DNA from: Ryuthela nishihirai
Lineage: Eukaryota > Arthropoda > Arachnida > Araneae > Heptathelidae
Length of the DNA: 64,000 nucleotides
Reading direction: 5' to 3'
NCBI GenBank assembly: GCA_038380435.1
Contig: JAWZYU010000001.1
Coordinates: 13,186,001-13,250,000, forward strand
The notes under the pieces: model-generated
The model's input: the letters and a program-made list of their open reading frames with translations, nothing else
Databases searched by the model: none
What the model was told of the DNA's origin: nothing
Part shown: positions 46,276-58,599 of the stretch, one piece after another
How positions within the stretch are numbered: the first letter of the stretch is position 1
Layout: every line of letters begins with the position of its first letter
Program-made: the position numbers and the translations under genes

Positions 46276-48335
46276 TTGCGAAAAACGAATAGAATCACAA
46301 ATATTCACTTTTTATAAAACATGAGTAGTATGAAATGAATATGTGTGACTGGAATTTATTTGTTTAATCTTTACCACATTACTAGAGAATCTTGCTCAAA
46401 CTTAGGTTAACAAAATTTTATAATTTCAACAAAAATTAATAATAATTCCATTAACAAATTTTTATAAACAAAGCAAGGTGGAGCAAAACGTTTTTACAAT
46501 GACAATCAGGTAATGTAATAAAGTAGTTTAGAACAGTCTCGCATCGGTTATTCTTTTGTTGAACAGAGGCATCTTAATTAATGGCACTACAGATAAGGTG
46601 ATTTTGATGATATTCTGCTTTTTTTGAAAGAATTTGATTGCGTGGCTTTGATGTGTTCCTATGAAACAAAACAATATTTACCAAAATCGAAGTAAAATAT
46701 TGTTACTGAACTGTTCTTATTCCCTAACCCTGTTCTGAGCATTAACAGATCCATCCAATGCTACAGGGTCTGGACAGATCTAGAATATAGAAAGGAAATG
46801 TCAGTAATGTTTGAAATTTAAATCAATTTATGTTTGACTTTCAAAATTTTATTACGTGTTATATCTTTAATATGAAATAAGAAAGGTTATTCACTACAAT
46901 TTCAGTAAAATATTATTACAGGCATTAAAATTTAGTAATCCTTTTTATCAAATAAGTTACTCTCAGAGATATTTCCAAATAGTATATTAATTTCTAAAAT
47001 TAAGTTTATATTTAATATGTAAAATTTATCTTTAATCAACAGTTCGCGTTCAGTCGACCTAAATGTCTTGGCCAATATGGAGCATTTGGTATATAAAAAA
47101 GACCTTCAACTTAATTTGAATATTTATTTATATTTATTACTTTTTATAATTCTATATTGTTAGCTGTACTGAATACGTTCTCGGCAACGTGAAACTTAAT
47201 AATTTGAGCATTCCTTGTATTATGTGAAATAAAGCCTATTTCACATATCCATTTAAATGCTAAACTTATGCATAAAATAGTTTAATGTTTTATAAAGTCT
47301 GGTAGGCTAGAAAATTTAGTTGTTTTTTCAAGTATCGGAAGTCAATGGGCATTTGCTCTGATATTTCGGTGAGTTAGGCTATTGTGGAATAATTCGTGAA
47401 TTGAGTTCTCGCTATTTATTTTGTGACGATTACCATTTTGCGAAGATTTAGATTATGCAAATGCAAATGTGAATATGTCAATTAACAAACCGAAATTTCG
47501 TACATCTTTTTTGAAATAATTCTGGTTGTAGTTAAGCTAATAATTTGAATGATACTACTTATTATTAAAACTCGAAAGTCACCATTAAAAAGAAATCCGT
47601 TTTCAATTTTCCCTTCTGGGAATTTCTCTAAACAGCAATTACTCCTCCCTTGGAAATGGTAAAGTAGTAATCTTTCCGTGGAAATATTTCCACTGGCAAA
47701 ATAATTGAGAAAATAAATTCTTTTAATGCGCTCAATAATATGTTGTATCGATAAAGAATCATCCTTGATATAAATTTCAGCTTCAATGTCGAAAGCAATA
47801 AGATTTTTACATAGGTTAAACAAACTGAGAAATATTTACATATGGCAACAAGTGAATATGGAATGGGATGACTTTAAGAGTAAGTTTCACCTTCAATTAA
47901 TTAATTCGTTACAACTTATTGGACTTTCAGTATATTTGTTTTCTTTCTTCTCATATCAATCTTTTCAATCATTAAGCGAGAATTGATGGATCGAAACGGA
48001 TGACTTGAAGAGATTGGTGACAAGTTTGGTGCTGAAAGGATAGAGACAGAACAAGAAAACGGGGAAATATTTTCCAACCTATTTTAATTATGAATTAAGT
48101 GCAAAAATGGCTGCAATAAGTTTGTGGTTTAAAGAAGTAACACGTGCAGTATGTGCTAATAGATATAAGTCGGAGTAGAGCCATCTAGATAGATCTGAGT
48201 TTGAAGAGCTTTCGAAGAATAGGAGGAAGTTTCAAACTGACAAAAATAGTATAATATTTATTTCTTTTAACAATAATAATTTAATATTTTATTTTATCGT
48301 GAATGTAATCAGATAAAAATGGTTAAATGTTTGCA
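46276..48335. other. AT-rich DNA with one unassigned open frame
   Basis: The minus frame 47823-47482 (113 residues, FDIEAEIYIKDDSLSIQHII, LLLYHFQGRSNCCLEKFP) is the longest in the stretch and not low complexity, but I recognise no family. Nothing else is seen. Confidence 0.3.
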
Positions 48336-49865
48336 GGGGAGTAACCATGGGGAGATGGGGGAACTCGGAGTTGGCAAAATTCGAAGCTACTTCGTTAAAT
48401 CTAGGTGAGTTGTGAAAACTTGTTTTTTTTGGAAAATTAAAGGGAGTTGTTAAAATCGAGGCAACTTGGAAAATCTAAGGCAGTTTGGAAAACGGAGAGA
48501 CGGCAAAATTTAGAGCAGTTGGCAAAATTCGAAGCCATTTAATAAAATACAGGTGAGTTGGTAAAATCGGGACAACTTTGCAAAATCTTAGGGAGTTGGC
48601 AAAATTCGAAGCCACTTAATAAAATACAGGTGAGTTGGTAAAATCGGGACAACTTTGCAAAATCTTAGGGAGTTGGCAAAATTCGAAGAGACGGAAAAAT
48701 TTAGAGCAGTTGGCAAAATTCGAAGCCACTTAATAAAATACAGGTGAGTTGGTAAATCGGGACAACTTGGCAAAATCTTAGGGAGTTGGCAAAATTCGGA
48801 GTGACTTGATAAAATCTTGGGGAGTTGCCAAATTCGGAGTGACTTGGTAAAATCTTGGGGAGTTGGCAAAATTCGGAGTGACTTGACAAAATCGTGGGGA
48901 GTTGGCAAAATTCAGGTGAGATATGAACATTTGTATTTTTTTTTCTGTAAAATTATGGCGAGTTGGCAAACTTAGGGAGTTGGCAAAATCTAGGGGCAGT
49001 TGGCAAAATTCGGAGTGACTTGGCAAAATCGTGGAGAGTTGACAAAATTCAGGTGAGATACGAACATTTGGATTTTTTTCTGCAAAATTAAGGCGAATTT
49101 GCAAAATCTAGGAGAGTTGGCGAAACTTAGGGAGTTGGCAAAATCTAGGGGCAGTTGGCAAAATCGTAAGAGTTGACAAAATTCAAGTAAGATATGAAAA
49201 TTTGCATTTTTTTCTGTAAAATTATGGCGAGTTGGCAAAATCTAGGAGAGTTGGCAAAACTTAGGGAGTTGGAAAAATCTAGGGGCAGTTGGCAAAATTC
49301 GGAGTGACTTGGCAAAATCGTGGAAAGTTGACAAAATTCAGGTTAGATATGAACATTTGGATTTTTTCTCTAAAATTATGGCGAGTTGACAAAATCTAGG
49401 AGAGTTGGCAAAACTTAGGGAGTTCGCAAAATCTAGTGACAGTTGGCAAAATTCGGAGTGACTTGGCAAAATCGTAGAGAGTTGACAAAATTCAGGTGAG
49501 ATGTAAAAATTGCAATCTTGTTTCTGTAAAATTATGGCGTGTTTGCAAAATCGAGGCAACTTCGCAATATCTAGGAGAGTTGGCCAACCTTGGGGGAGTT
49601 GGCAAAGTTCGGAGTGGCTTTGCCAAAATCAGGTGTGATGTAAAATTGGGATTTTTTTTTCTGTAAAATTGTGGCGAGATGGCAAATGGTGGAAACTTGG
49701 CAAAATCTAGGACAGTTGGTAAAAAATCGAATCCACTTGGTAAAATACGGGCGAGTTCTGAAAATTGGTATTGTTTTTGTGAAATTAAGAAGCGTTGACA
49801 AAATCTAGGGTAGTTGGCAAAACTGGAAACCACTTGGTAAAATACAGTTGAGTTGTAAAAAATTC
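48336..49865 (+). repeat. 39-bp minisatellite array, copy 3 (largest)
   Basis: About 1.5 kb of the unit found at 9495 and 13171, same orientation as copy 1, with its GC-rich edge (ggggagtaaccatggggaga) at 48338-48362. Higher-order blocks are visible: a segment of roughly 80 bp repeats twice at 48540-48700, and 180-bp blocks containing 'ttttttctgtaaaattatgg' recur through 48940-49530. The minus-strand frames of 13-residue repeats are by-products of the period. Confidence 0.87.
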
Positions 49866-50063
49866 TCTAATGTGGAACATTCATATTAGATTCCCATTGA
49901 CATAACCTGAAAATTGTCCATTATATTGTTAGTGCAATGAACAATAATAAAAATATACATACATACATATATACATACACATATACATATAGAGGAGGTC
50001 TGGTGGTCTACAAAGTCCAAACAGACTGTATTTCCAGGTCTCCCAATTTTACTGAGGTCTTTA

Positions 50064-50262
50064 AGCACACATTGGGGTACGCAGTAAAATGTTTTGGGGT
50101 ACACCGTGAGAGCTCAAAAGTCTCTAGATCCAGTAACAAAGTAAAAATAACCATTGTTATTTTATAACTATAGTTTTATCTATCTATACGAGGGATACGC
50201 CAGTTACATGCACATTTGCAGGGGGTACGTGAAGCATACAAGGTTGAGAACCAATGGTCTAT
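50064..50262 (+). mobile_element. hAT-like MITE, diverged copy
   Basis: Shares 'ggggtacgcagtaaaat', 'ccgtgagagctcaaaag', 'aactatagttttatctatct', 'gagggatacgccagtta' and the end 'aaggttgagaaccaatg' with the 56762-56969 element. The left terminus is altered. Confidence 0.75.
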
Positions 50263-52217
50263 AAGAAACATGAGTTTTATGTGTGATGGACGGACATGTT
50301 ATTAATTACGGACGTATTATTAATTCGTAACGTTAGAAATGTTATGTCATCACAGGCAATTAGTTGGATACCAGCCTGAGATGTTGTCATACTTAAACTG
50401 ACAAAATTCTAGCCAAACGAAATAAAATAACTAAACAAATAATCCGTTATGCAATCGCGTTAAATTTAAAATTTCTGTTGATGCTTCTTAAAGAGTTATT
50501 TGAAATACTAAAATTACCTCGCAGACCCCTTGCGGTTCAGATACCACAGTGTAGGAGACATTGTTTTAGAAATTATAGTGCTTCGAATTTCGATACACGT
50601 TAGCATAATATGGAAATTTTCTGTTATTTTGGTATTATAGCGTATATTAAAATGCAAAATTATTTTTTAGCAATTATGTATCAGGTACATAAAAAGGGGA
50701 CGTTGACTCGATTGGAATAAAAAAAAAATCACTTTTAAACATGAAACTCAAAGTTGGGGAAAATATTGTCTTGAACCGGATGGAATAGGAATCCACGACC
50801 ACCTGGTAACATTCGCATCTCACCTGACTCGAGACAAATTTTCCTCTAATTTTTGAGTTTGACGTTTAGATACAGAAACTTGAGAGTGATTTCGTTGCAT
50901 TTCCGTTCATTTATCACCTTACTTACTGTCAGTGGTCAATACTTGCAACTATCCCAATAAGTGTCAATACCTCACATTAATCCGATGAGTCTCTTACTTC
51001 CCTATTATAGAAAATTCATTCACTAGTGTATGTCTCCTGGAACCATAATTTTATTATCAAACTGTTATGTCAGTCAAAGTCCTAAGCAACTCTAACATCC
51101 ATCACTTCTTAATCCACTTCATTAAAGTATGCTTAATTTAATGATTTGGAAAGTTCATATGGTTTGGTAATTATTTTGCCTCTGTTGCAGTAGTGTGGAG
51201 TTTGTCCTGTGTGTAAGCTGCCCTTAAGTTACACCTGATTTTAGTGTAACTCTGGGTTGCATTATTCAACAGGTGGTGTTGGCACTCTGCCTAGGACCTA
51301 TGAAAATTAAAGGGCTCATGGAAAATGCATTAATCTGTTTTCTTCCTTTGCGTGATAAAACCTGTAACACATATCTCTTCTTGGAGAAATAGTGATCTGT
51401 TCAGCTGCTGAGGCCTGTTACATTAACCACTTTGCTATCCGAGAAAAATAAAGAAAATTCTGATCACCCATCTAACCATTGAAATCGACAAACGTATAAA
51501 AATGAATCCGCCAAAGGGCCTAAGAAAAAAATGCCTAAGGTTTACAGGGACCTTAATCCGGCCCAGCGGTTACTAGAAACCTGATGGTTGAAAAGTCGAC
51601 CTCAACAGCGGAAACGGGAGACACAAGAGGATAGGTAGACACGTTTTTATTTTTGACAAAATAGGGCAACTTTGTTTTTCTTGTTTTCTTTTACCAACAA
51701 CGCGTAAATGTTCGAGGTATTATCACTTGCCAACTCATTTTTTATATTTCATTATATTATAAAAGAAATTGACACGTTAATGCTATGTTCAAAGCCAAGG
51801 GTAAACTGCATTTGTTAAGCTTTGTTCCTCTTAGCGGGGAATGGTGGATGGCTCTTTAAAATATCAGGATCTGATGGGAAGAGAGAGGCGTTGCGATCGT
51901 TTCATTGTAAACATGGGGTCAACTCGAGTTATCTATCTGTATTCTTCTTTATCTGTGATTAAGCTCTGTGTTCCCAAATAAAACTTTTTTTCTGAAATCG
52001 TAAAGTGCATTCACACATGAGGAATTTGCTTGAAACAAACATGCCCTGAGAGCAGACCTTAGAACTTGCAAATCATTCTTTCGTTCTTGATATTTCATGA
52101 AAGAATGGTTATGAACGTTATTTCAGAAGAAAGGCCAATTGTTAACCCTACGGAAGGAAAATATATGTGTGAATGTAACGCGGTCTGTAAATGGTAGCTA
52201 GGTAGTCACTAGAAGGA
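50263..52217. other. Unassigned DNA, nothing recognised
   Basis: About 2 kb with no convincing frame, repeat end or RNA gene on either strand. Confidence 0.45.
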
Positions 52218-52325
52218 GAGCTATGCACCAATCCCCTGTGATGATGCACAGAACCGGCCAAGCCTAGCACCTAATGTCAAACCCTGCCTTCTCGTGGTGC
52301 GGACCGTTAGTATCTTTCAAAAGAG
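52218..52325 (+). mobile_element. LINE-A 5' UTR fragment
   Basis: Contains 'tgatgatgcacagaaccggc', 'caagcctagcacctaatgtc' and 'cttctcgtggtgcggaccgt', the 5' end of LINE-A in plus orientation, without any coding part. Confidence 0.8.
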
Positions 52326-52660
52326 ATGGGATGCTTGCTTTGATGTGCGTGGTTTTTTATTCTATAAGAGTGTATATAGTCCAGCTGCTGATATGGTTAA
52401 TGAAAGAATCATCGTCGTAAGTTCCACGCTTCGTCCTCTATATCTGCTACCACCACGTTTTCTTCTTGTTATAAATAATTACGATGCTTAAAGCCATTGA
52501 GTAACCTCTCAATTTTCGTTCTCTGATCTTCAATAGTTTTTAGGTGTTTGACATTGAAATGTAAGCGTTTAGATATATTCCCGCCATACATTCACATGAT
52601 AATTTAAATGCAAATCCGTCCACTACTTCGGGGAAGTGAACTTCAACATCGTGGAATGTA

Positions 52661-53016
52661 TACGCCGAAGAGCTAAAACTTTATGACCACCTGCCTAATA
52701 TGAGGTTGGTTCTCCACGTGCCGCCAAAACAGCTCTTACCCAGCTAGGCATCGATGCTACAGGATTTCTAAAGGTGTCAGTGGTATCTGGTACAGTCGCT
52801 CAAAAAAGTTATCCGAAGACTATAGTTATTAGTCCGAAGACTATCCGAAGACTATAGTTGTTACAGAATTCAGAAAAAATATTTGGCTACGATATTTTAG
52901 AAATTAGTGATCTAACAACCTTCTAAAAAATCGTTGCCAAATATTTTTTCCGAATTCTGTAATCAACTATAGTGTTCGGATACCAACATGTTAGCTGCAG
53001 ATACTTTAACTCTTGT
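52661..53016 (-). pseudogene. Tc1-A family terminal fragment with a MITE inside
   Basis: 'tacgccgaagagctaaaact' at 52661 is the same terminus as at 19216, followed by the C-terminal codons (ARGGPT..). It continues to 'gtggtatctgg', is interrupted by a MITE, and resumes 'taccaacatgttag ... ctttaactcttg' exactly where the 19.2-kb copy is uninterrupted. Confidence 0.87.
52793..52980. mobile_element. MITE family C, copy in a second Tc1-A element
   Basis: Left TIR cagtcgctcaaaaaagttat at 52793. The word 'ccgaagactat' is triplicated near the left end. The right TIR 'cgaattctgtaatcaactat' stops at 'gttcgga' and lacks the last 16 or so bases. Confidence 0.88.
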
Positions 53017-53017
53017 A

Positions 53018-53056
53018 CTGTCGCTCAAAAAAGTGTCCGAACACTATGGTTGATTA
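53018..53056 (+). mobile_element. MITE family C left TIR, cut by LINE-A
   Basis: 'ctgtcgctcaaaaaagtgtc cgaacactatggttgatta' followed at once by the (cat)n end of LINE-A. No right half was found at the far side of the LINE. Confidence 0.8.
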
Positions 53057-56000
53057 CATCATCATCATCATCCTCAAGCAGACATGGGCTACGGAGGTCC
53101 AACCAGACCGTGCAATTTAGTTCTCCAAGCAAGTCTGTCCTGAGCAACATCTACTGCATCTGGCCACTGCACACAAATTCTAACAAGGTCCTGTTTGACA
53201 TTGTCTGCCCACCGAATCCTAGGTCTCCCCCTCTTTCTGAGGTTTTTAGGCACACTGTTCATAAACCTATTCGCCAATCTATAATTATTCATACGGGCAA
53301 CATGGCTAACCCAACGGAATCTCTCTCTGCACAATATGCTGCTTAAAGGAGATTGCAAACTTCTTTGTCTAACCTCATCACTAGTTACAATGCTGAACCA
53401 CCTAATGCCCAAGATCTGCGTAAGCACCTGGAATCAAAAGCATGTAGTTTCCTGTTATCTTGTTTACAAAGTGTCCAGGTTTCACTACAATAACTAACCC
53501 TAGAAAGAACCAAACTATTATACAGTCTAAGTTTAGTCTTTAGGTGTACGCCTATTTCTCCACACTCTCCATAGATTCTTAAAAGTCCCGGTAGTAATCC
53601 CTATTCGTCTGTTAATCTCATGCCGCACATCACCATTATCTGTTACATAGCTCCCAAGATAATTAAACTGTGACACCTGCTCAAAACTGCAACCATTCAG
53701 ATGAATTGAATCACAGCCTGCCTGACCAATTTTCATCACTTTAGTTTTCTCTCTGTTTATAACCAAACCTACTCTCATCAACAGCAGAATACCAGTCTCA
53801 CCAACAGCTCGAATGAAAGAGTTCATCTCATCAATATCATTTGCCAAAAGGGCTAAATAATCAGCATAATCTAAATCAGAAAGTTTCCTATCTCCTGTCC
53901 ATTTAAGGCCAAAATCTTTCCCTTAAAGTGAATTTCGCATAACATAATCAATAACCAAGCTAAAGGGAAAAGGAGACAAAATGCACCAATGTTGAACACC
54001 AGAAGTAATGTTAAACCAATTGCTACAAGCCTTACCAACTATCACACACGACTCAGTGTTATTATAGAGAGCTTTCATTATGTAATTCACTTGTCTAGTA
54101 TACCATATGATCTCACAATCAACCACAAATTATGATGATCATCAGAGTCGAAACCTGTTTTGAAATCAACAAAGCTAGCAACCAAAGGTTTCAGAAACTC
54201 TAAACATTTCTCAAGAATCTGCCTAAGTGAAAATATCTGATCCACACATCCCCTAACACTTCTGAATCCACATTGCTCATCACGCAATTGACTTTCAACC
54301 AGATTCTTAATTCTATTAAGCACAATCATGGAAAGAACTTTACTTGGAACAGAGAGTAGGCTGATACCCCTATAGTTATCACAAGAACTGCGATCACCTT
54401 TTTTGAAAATAGGGATAACAATAGCTCTGGTAAAATCCTTAGGAACCATGCCTTTATCATAAAAGATATTCAGAATTTCAGTCATTCAAGTGGTAACCGA
54501 AACATTCCCAGCTCTAAGCATTTCGGTAGTAATTTCATCTACCCCTGGGGATTTATGTAGTTTAAGTTTAGAAACTGCCAAACTAACTTCAGATTGTGTT
54601 ATAGGGCCAACATTAAAGCCACCAATGCATCTATCATCATTGAAAACAATGGGAGTAGAACTAACTATATTGTTTAGAACATCACTGAAATGCTCATCCC
54701 ACCTAGCCATGACAGAATCCTCACCTTCTCTAACCTTACCTTGTTTATCCTTCAATCCTTGTATGCCTGTTCGTTTTCTACCACACAAAACATTAACTAT
54801 CTGGTAGAGCTCTCTGCTGTTGTGCTATCTGTTTCCTCGGCTTTGTCAGCCAAACCATAGAGCCAAAGATTCTTATCAGCAGCTAACTGATCTTTTACAT
54901 GTTTATTAAGTTCTCTGTAATGTTTTCTATTAGGACTAGTAGGGTATTGATTAAGGACATTCCTGCAGTTCTTTCTTTCCGAAATAAGCTCAAGTGCCTT
55001 ATCACTCAGATAATTCTGACTCTTCTGCTCCTTTTCTCCTAAAAGAATATTGTTAGTGTCCAAAAAAGCCTGTTTAAAATGATCCCATTCTTCCTCAACT
55101 TCAGTAGTAAGCATACCATGACTGTCATAATGACTAAGTAACCTATCATGGTAAGCTTTGGCTATAACTGGATCTTTCAGAGCTTCAGTATTAAAAGTAA
55201 ATTTTTTAACCCTAGCACAACAGTTTTTAAGTTTAAGTTGCAAGACACTTTTAACAAGATAATGATCAGATCCAATTTCAGCTCCCCTGTATGACCTGGT
55301 ATTCCTTACAGAACTAGCCCATATGCTGTTAATTAATATATAATCAATCATATTCTTATGCAGCCCATCGGGTGAAACCCATGTATACTTATGTATGTCG
55401 CGGTGTTTGTAATAAGTGTTAGTTATTCTGAATCCTTTGAGTTTACTTACCTGCAGGAGACGCTGCCCAATGCCATTGCAGCTACCAATATCAAAAGGGC
55501 TTACCAGTCTCTCCTCCCTAAAGGTCAGAATCAGTACTAACTTTGGCATTGAAGTCACCAAGAACAAAGGTAATATCTCCTTTCTTGACAGAATTCAAAA
55601 TATCCTGAAGTTGTTCATAAAACCTATCATTCTCATCCTCATCGGCATCCTCAGTGGGGGCATAACAGCAGATAACATTCAGGTCTTTAACGCTTGTCTG
55701 AAATTTTGCTGTAGGAAACCTTTCATTAATGCATTCATATCCTAGAAGAGCATCACTATCGTGTGTGCTGAGAAGCAGACCCACGCCTTGGGGATGCTTA
55801 TTGTCGTCCCTCCCTGAAAAGAGAAATTTAAGATTATTTTTAGGAATCTGACCTTTATCTCTCTATCTGGTCTCTTGCAAGCCGAGAATATCTAAATGAT
55901 AACGGTGGAATTCTTGTGTGAGGACATCAAGAGAAAAAGCTCTGTGCAGAGTCCTCACATTCCAACTACCTATGGAGAGAAAATGGTTAGTGGGATGTGT

Positions 56001-56575
56001 AAAGAAACTATGTTTATTGAGAGAGGGAATGCCGACAATATCAAACAGCCCCCTAATCGCAGACATGGGGCAAAGACCCGTTCCCCCACCACTAAAGGCT
56101 GAAGCCATCTACACTGGAAGACTTCCACGAACGTAGAATTTGACGATGCCAATAGAAGCAAAGAGTTCAGGTGCCTGCGATGACCTCTGGTCAGGATTAT
56201 CCACCAGCTGATAAACATATCCTGTGAATCTATTCACTTGGGGCTGTCAACCCAGAAACAAACAGAAAACACAGCGGAAGATTTTCCTTCCAGAGAAGCC
56301 CACCAGTGGAGCAAAATCATGATCCATAATCAAGCTCAGAGCCATATAACTGTCCAGTCCAGTGGGTTTATATGGCCAGCACCAGGACTCTGTGTGGTTG
56401 ACCACTCCTCAGCAGGGCAGAAAAGAAAAGTAGCCATAGTTGTCCAGATCAGTAGGCCACACTTATCTGGCAGCCCTTCCCTTCCGTTCACTTCCATAAG
56501 AGACTATCTCTTTTGAAAGGTACTAACGGTCTGCACCACGAGAAGGCGGGGTCGGACATTAGGTGCTAGGTCTGT
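53057..56575 (-). pseudogene. LINE-A (RTE-like non-LTR retrotransposon), nearly full length
   Basis: The fullest copy, about 3.5 kb. Reading leftwards: a 5' UTR (56575-56110); the ORF start MASAFSGGGTGLCPMSAIRG at 56108; endonuclease motifs GSWNVRTL, ILGLQETR, VLGDFNAK, KNMIDYILIN and SDHYLV in three frame-broken pieces down to about 55200. Reverse transcriptase follows: IPIFKKGDRSSCDNYRGISL, CGFRSVRGCVDQIFSLRQ, VDFKTGFDSDDH (catalytic Asp kept), SGVQHWCILSPF, and the active site DLDYADYLALL near 53870, where the second Asp of YADD is Tyr. The C-terminus (53427-53089) has HVARMNNYRLANRFM and RKRGRPRIRWADNVKQ. The 3' end is a (gat)n tail at about 53057-53075. At least six frame breaks. RTE-like assignment rests on nuclease type and tail. 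Confidence 0.9.
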
Positions 56576-56761
56576 AAGTGTAACCATTACTGATTCAAGC
56601 ACAGTTACATAATATTTGTAACTTCGTAAACATTAACTGATTATTTTATTTATGGTCATGTAGAATAAGGCGGCTTATTCTTGTATCTGAATATAGTGCT
56701 ATTTATATTTGTGCAGTCAATGCCTAATATTTATCCTGGACATATCGTCTGCCTAATAGAG
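56576..56761. other. AT-rich spacer
   Basis: No gene; ends with the 8-bp target duplication of the next element. Confidence 0.4.
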
Positions 56762-56969
56762 CAGGGGTTGTCAACGTGGGGTACGCGGTAAAATTTTTTG
56801 GAGTACGCCGTGAGAGCTCAAAAGTAGCTAGATCTAGCAACAATACATATGTTTTATTTTATTCCCATTGTTATACTGTAACTATAGTTTTATCTATCTA
56901 TACAAGGGGTACGCCAGTTAATACACATTTTCAGGGGGTAGGTGAATCATAAAAGGTTGAGAACTACTG
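56762..56969 (+). mobile_element. hAT-like MITE with 8-bp target duplication
   Basis: 208 bp with short imperfect TIRs (caggggttgtcaac and the complement of gttgagaactactg). The 8-bp sequence taatagag flanks it at 56754-56761 and 56970-56977. An 8-bp duplication and cag..ttctcaac termini fit the hAT superfamily. It has no coding capacity. Confidence 0.92.
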
Positions 56970-57497
56970 TAATAGAGGATTACAGGGAATGTATAAGTTT
57001 ACACCGCCCTTCCAAAATTTAGAGAAATTCCAAAGTCAATTGGAATATAAATTCGGAGCTCTAAAAATTGTAAAATATGTATTTTACTGCAGATTAATCT
57101 AAGATAATAATGAAATCTGCTTTAATCTCGAATTTAAGCATTGTTTCATCAGTATTTAAATAGTGAAGCTGTAATATTTCAAAACAGTAATGAGTCATAA
57201 GAATTTACCTAAAAAATGTTTTAAAACTGTAATAAGTATTGTTTTCCAGCATTTCACAAAAGAATAAGAACATACATATTAGAGTTTGTATAATGTTTAT
57301 TTTCTAATAGACAATTATGAATGATTGGAATTAAATAACACTGACTTTTTTACCCTTGAAGCAATCACAGAGATGTAATGAAATCCATAAATTTAATTTT
57401 CATTCATTTATGTTTTAAATATGTATTATAAATATTAAATAAGTTTCTCTAATTAAAAATAAACATCCTTAATACAAGAAAACGAAAGAACAGCGAT
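56970..57497. other. AT-rich DNA, nothing recognised
   Basis: Plain AT-rich sequence before the THAP-like segment. Confidence 0.4.
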
Positions 57498-57687
57498 CGA
57501 TGCATTTATTGCGGCACTAACAGAAAAAATTATCCCAACAGATAACTTTTCAGGTTTCCAAAAGAAGTGGAACGGTATGTGTGTTATCCTTAAAATTCTT
57601 TGATTAATTATAATGTAATGTGTGAGCTGTATTTGTTTATAAAATATAGTTGTATCTGTAAAGCATTTTTAGATACATATATATATA

Positions 57688-57840
57688 TAGACAAAGGAAC
57701 CTGGGTTCGATCCCTAGGTAATCGATATTTGTGTTGTCTTTCTGCTGAGGTCTTGCCTTCCTCACAGACTCTCTACCAAAGAAGTACTACAGCGTATAAA
57801 CTATGTGATCAAACATTCTTGAGGGGGGGATATATATTTT
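57688..57840 (+). mobile_element. SINE family 2 copy (diverged)
   Basis: Box-B-like 'gggttcgatccctaggtaat', then 'gttgtctttctgctgaggtc', 'ctcacagactctctacc' and a tail 'cttgagggggggatatatat'. Same order as the 161-367 reference copy. Lies in the putative first intron of the THAP-like gene. Confidence 0.65.
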
Positions 57841-58599
57841 TATAGAGTCAAATTAAAAATATTTCAGCATTAGTGTATGCATTTCATTTTCGCCATGTAA
57901 TAAGATTTACCATTGGAAAAATATGCAAATTTTGGTTCTCAATTCAATTATTTCGTAAATTTTGAGGGTAATAACAAATTAAATTACAGATGGTATTTCA
58001 GTTAAATTGCCTTTATATATTAAACTTATTATTGTCTTCAGTTACAGTATTTCAGTTAAAAAAGTTATTGATATGGGTTAGAGATTATGGTTCATTCAGT
58101 CAATTCTGAAGTCACCAAACTAGTACTTTGATTTTTAGTATCAAATTATGAAACAAGTAATTATACTTATTGCAAGAAGTGTGTGTGTGTGTTTGCATTT
58201 AAAGTAACTAATTTCACCCAACTCTAATAGTTTTAAAATGCTGGCCATGACATATTCAGCTTAAATATTATTTTAATTTCAGACTTCTAATATTGTCAAT
58301 TAGGTGTAGGTTGGTTCATCTTCAAAATTATCTATAATGTCAACCATTTCACAATATAAATAAATTTCCTCTATACTTTTAGTTTCAGTAATGGGTGCAG
58401 CTTGGGGAGTGCCTGGTTTAGCTGCCAAATCAGCAGAACTGTACAGGAATTATAGGCTATGTTCACTCTATTTTAATATGTGTGATTATGCATCATTAAA
58501 GATGGTTAAACTTGTACCCACTGCTTCCCCGTAATATTTGAGTTAACAGGAAAGGAAATATATATATCTTTTAATACATGGTGTACAAAAATATATATA

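Noticed and set aside
48588..49833. Further long repeat-protein frames in the third minisatellite
   Set aside because: Same reason: frame-preserving period in a noncoding tandem array.
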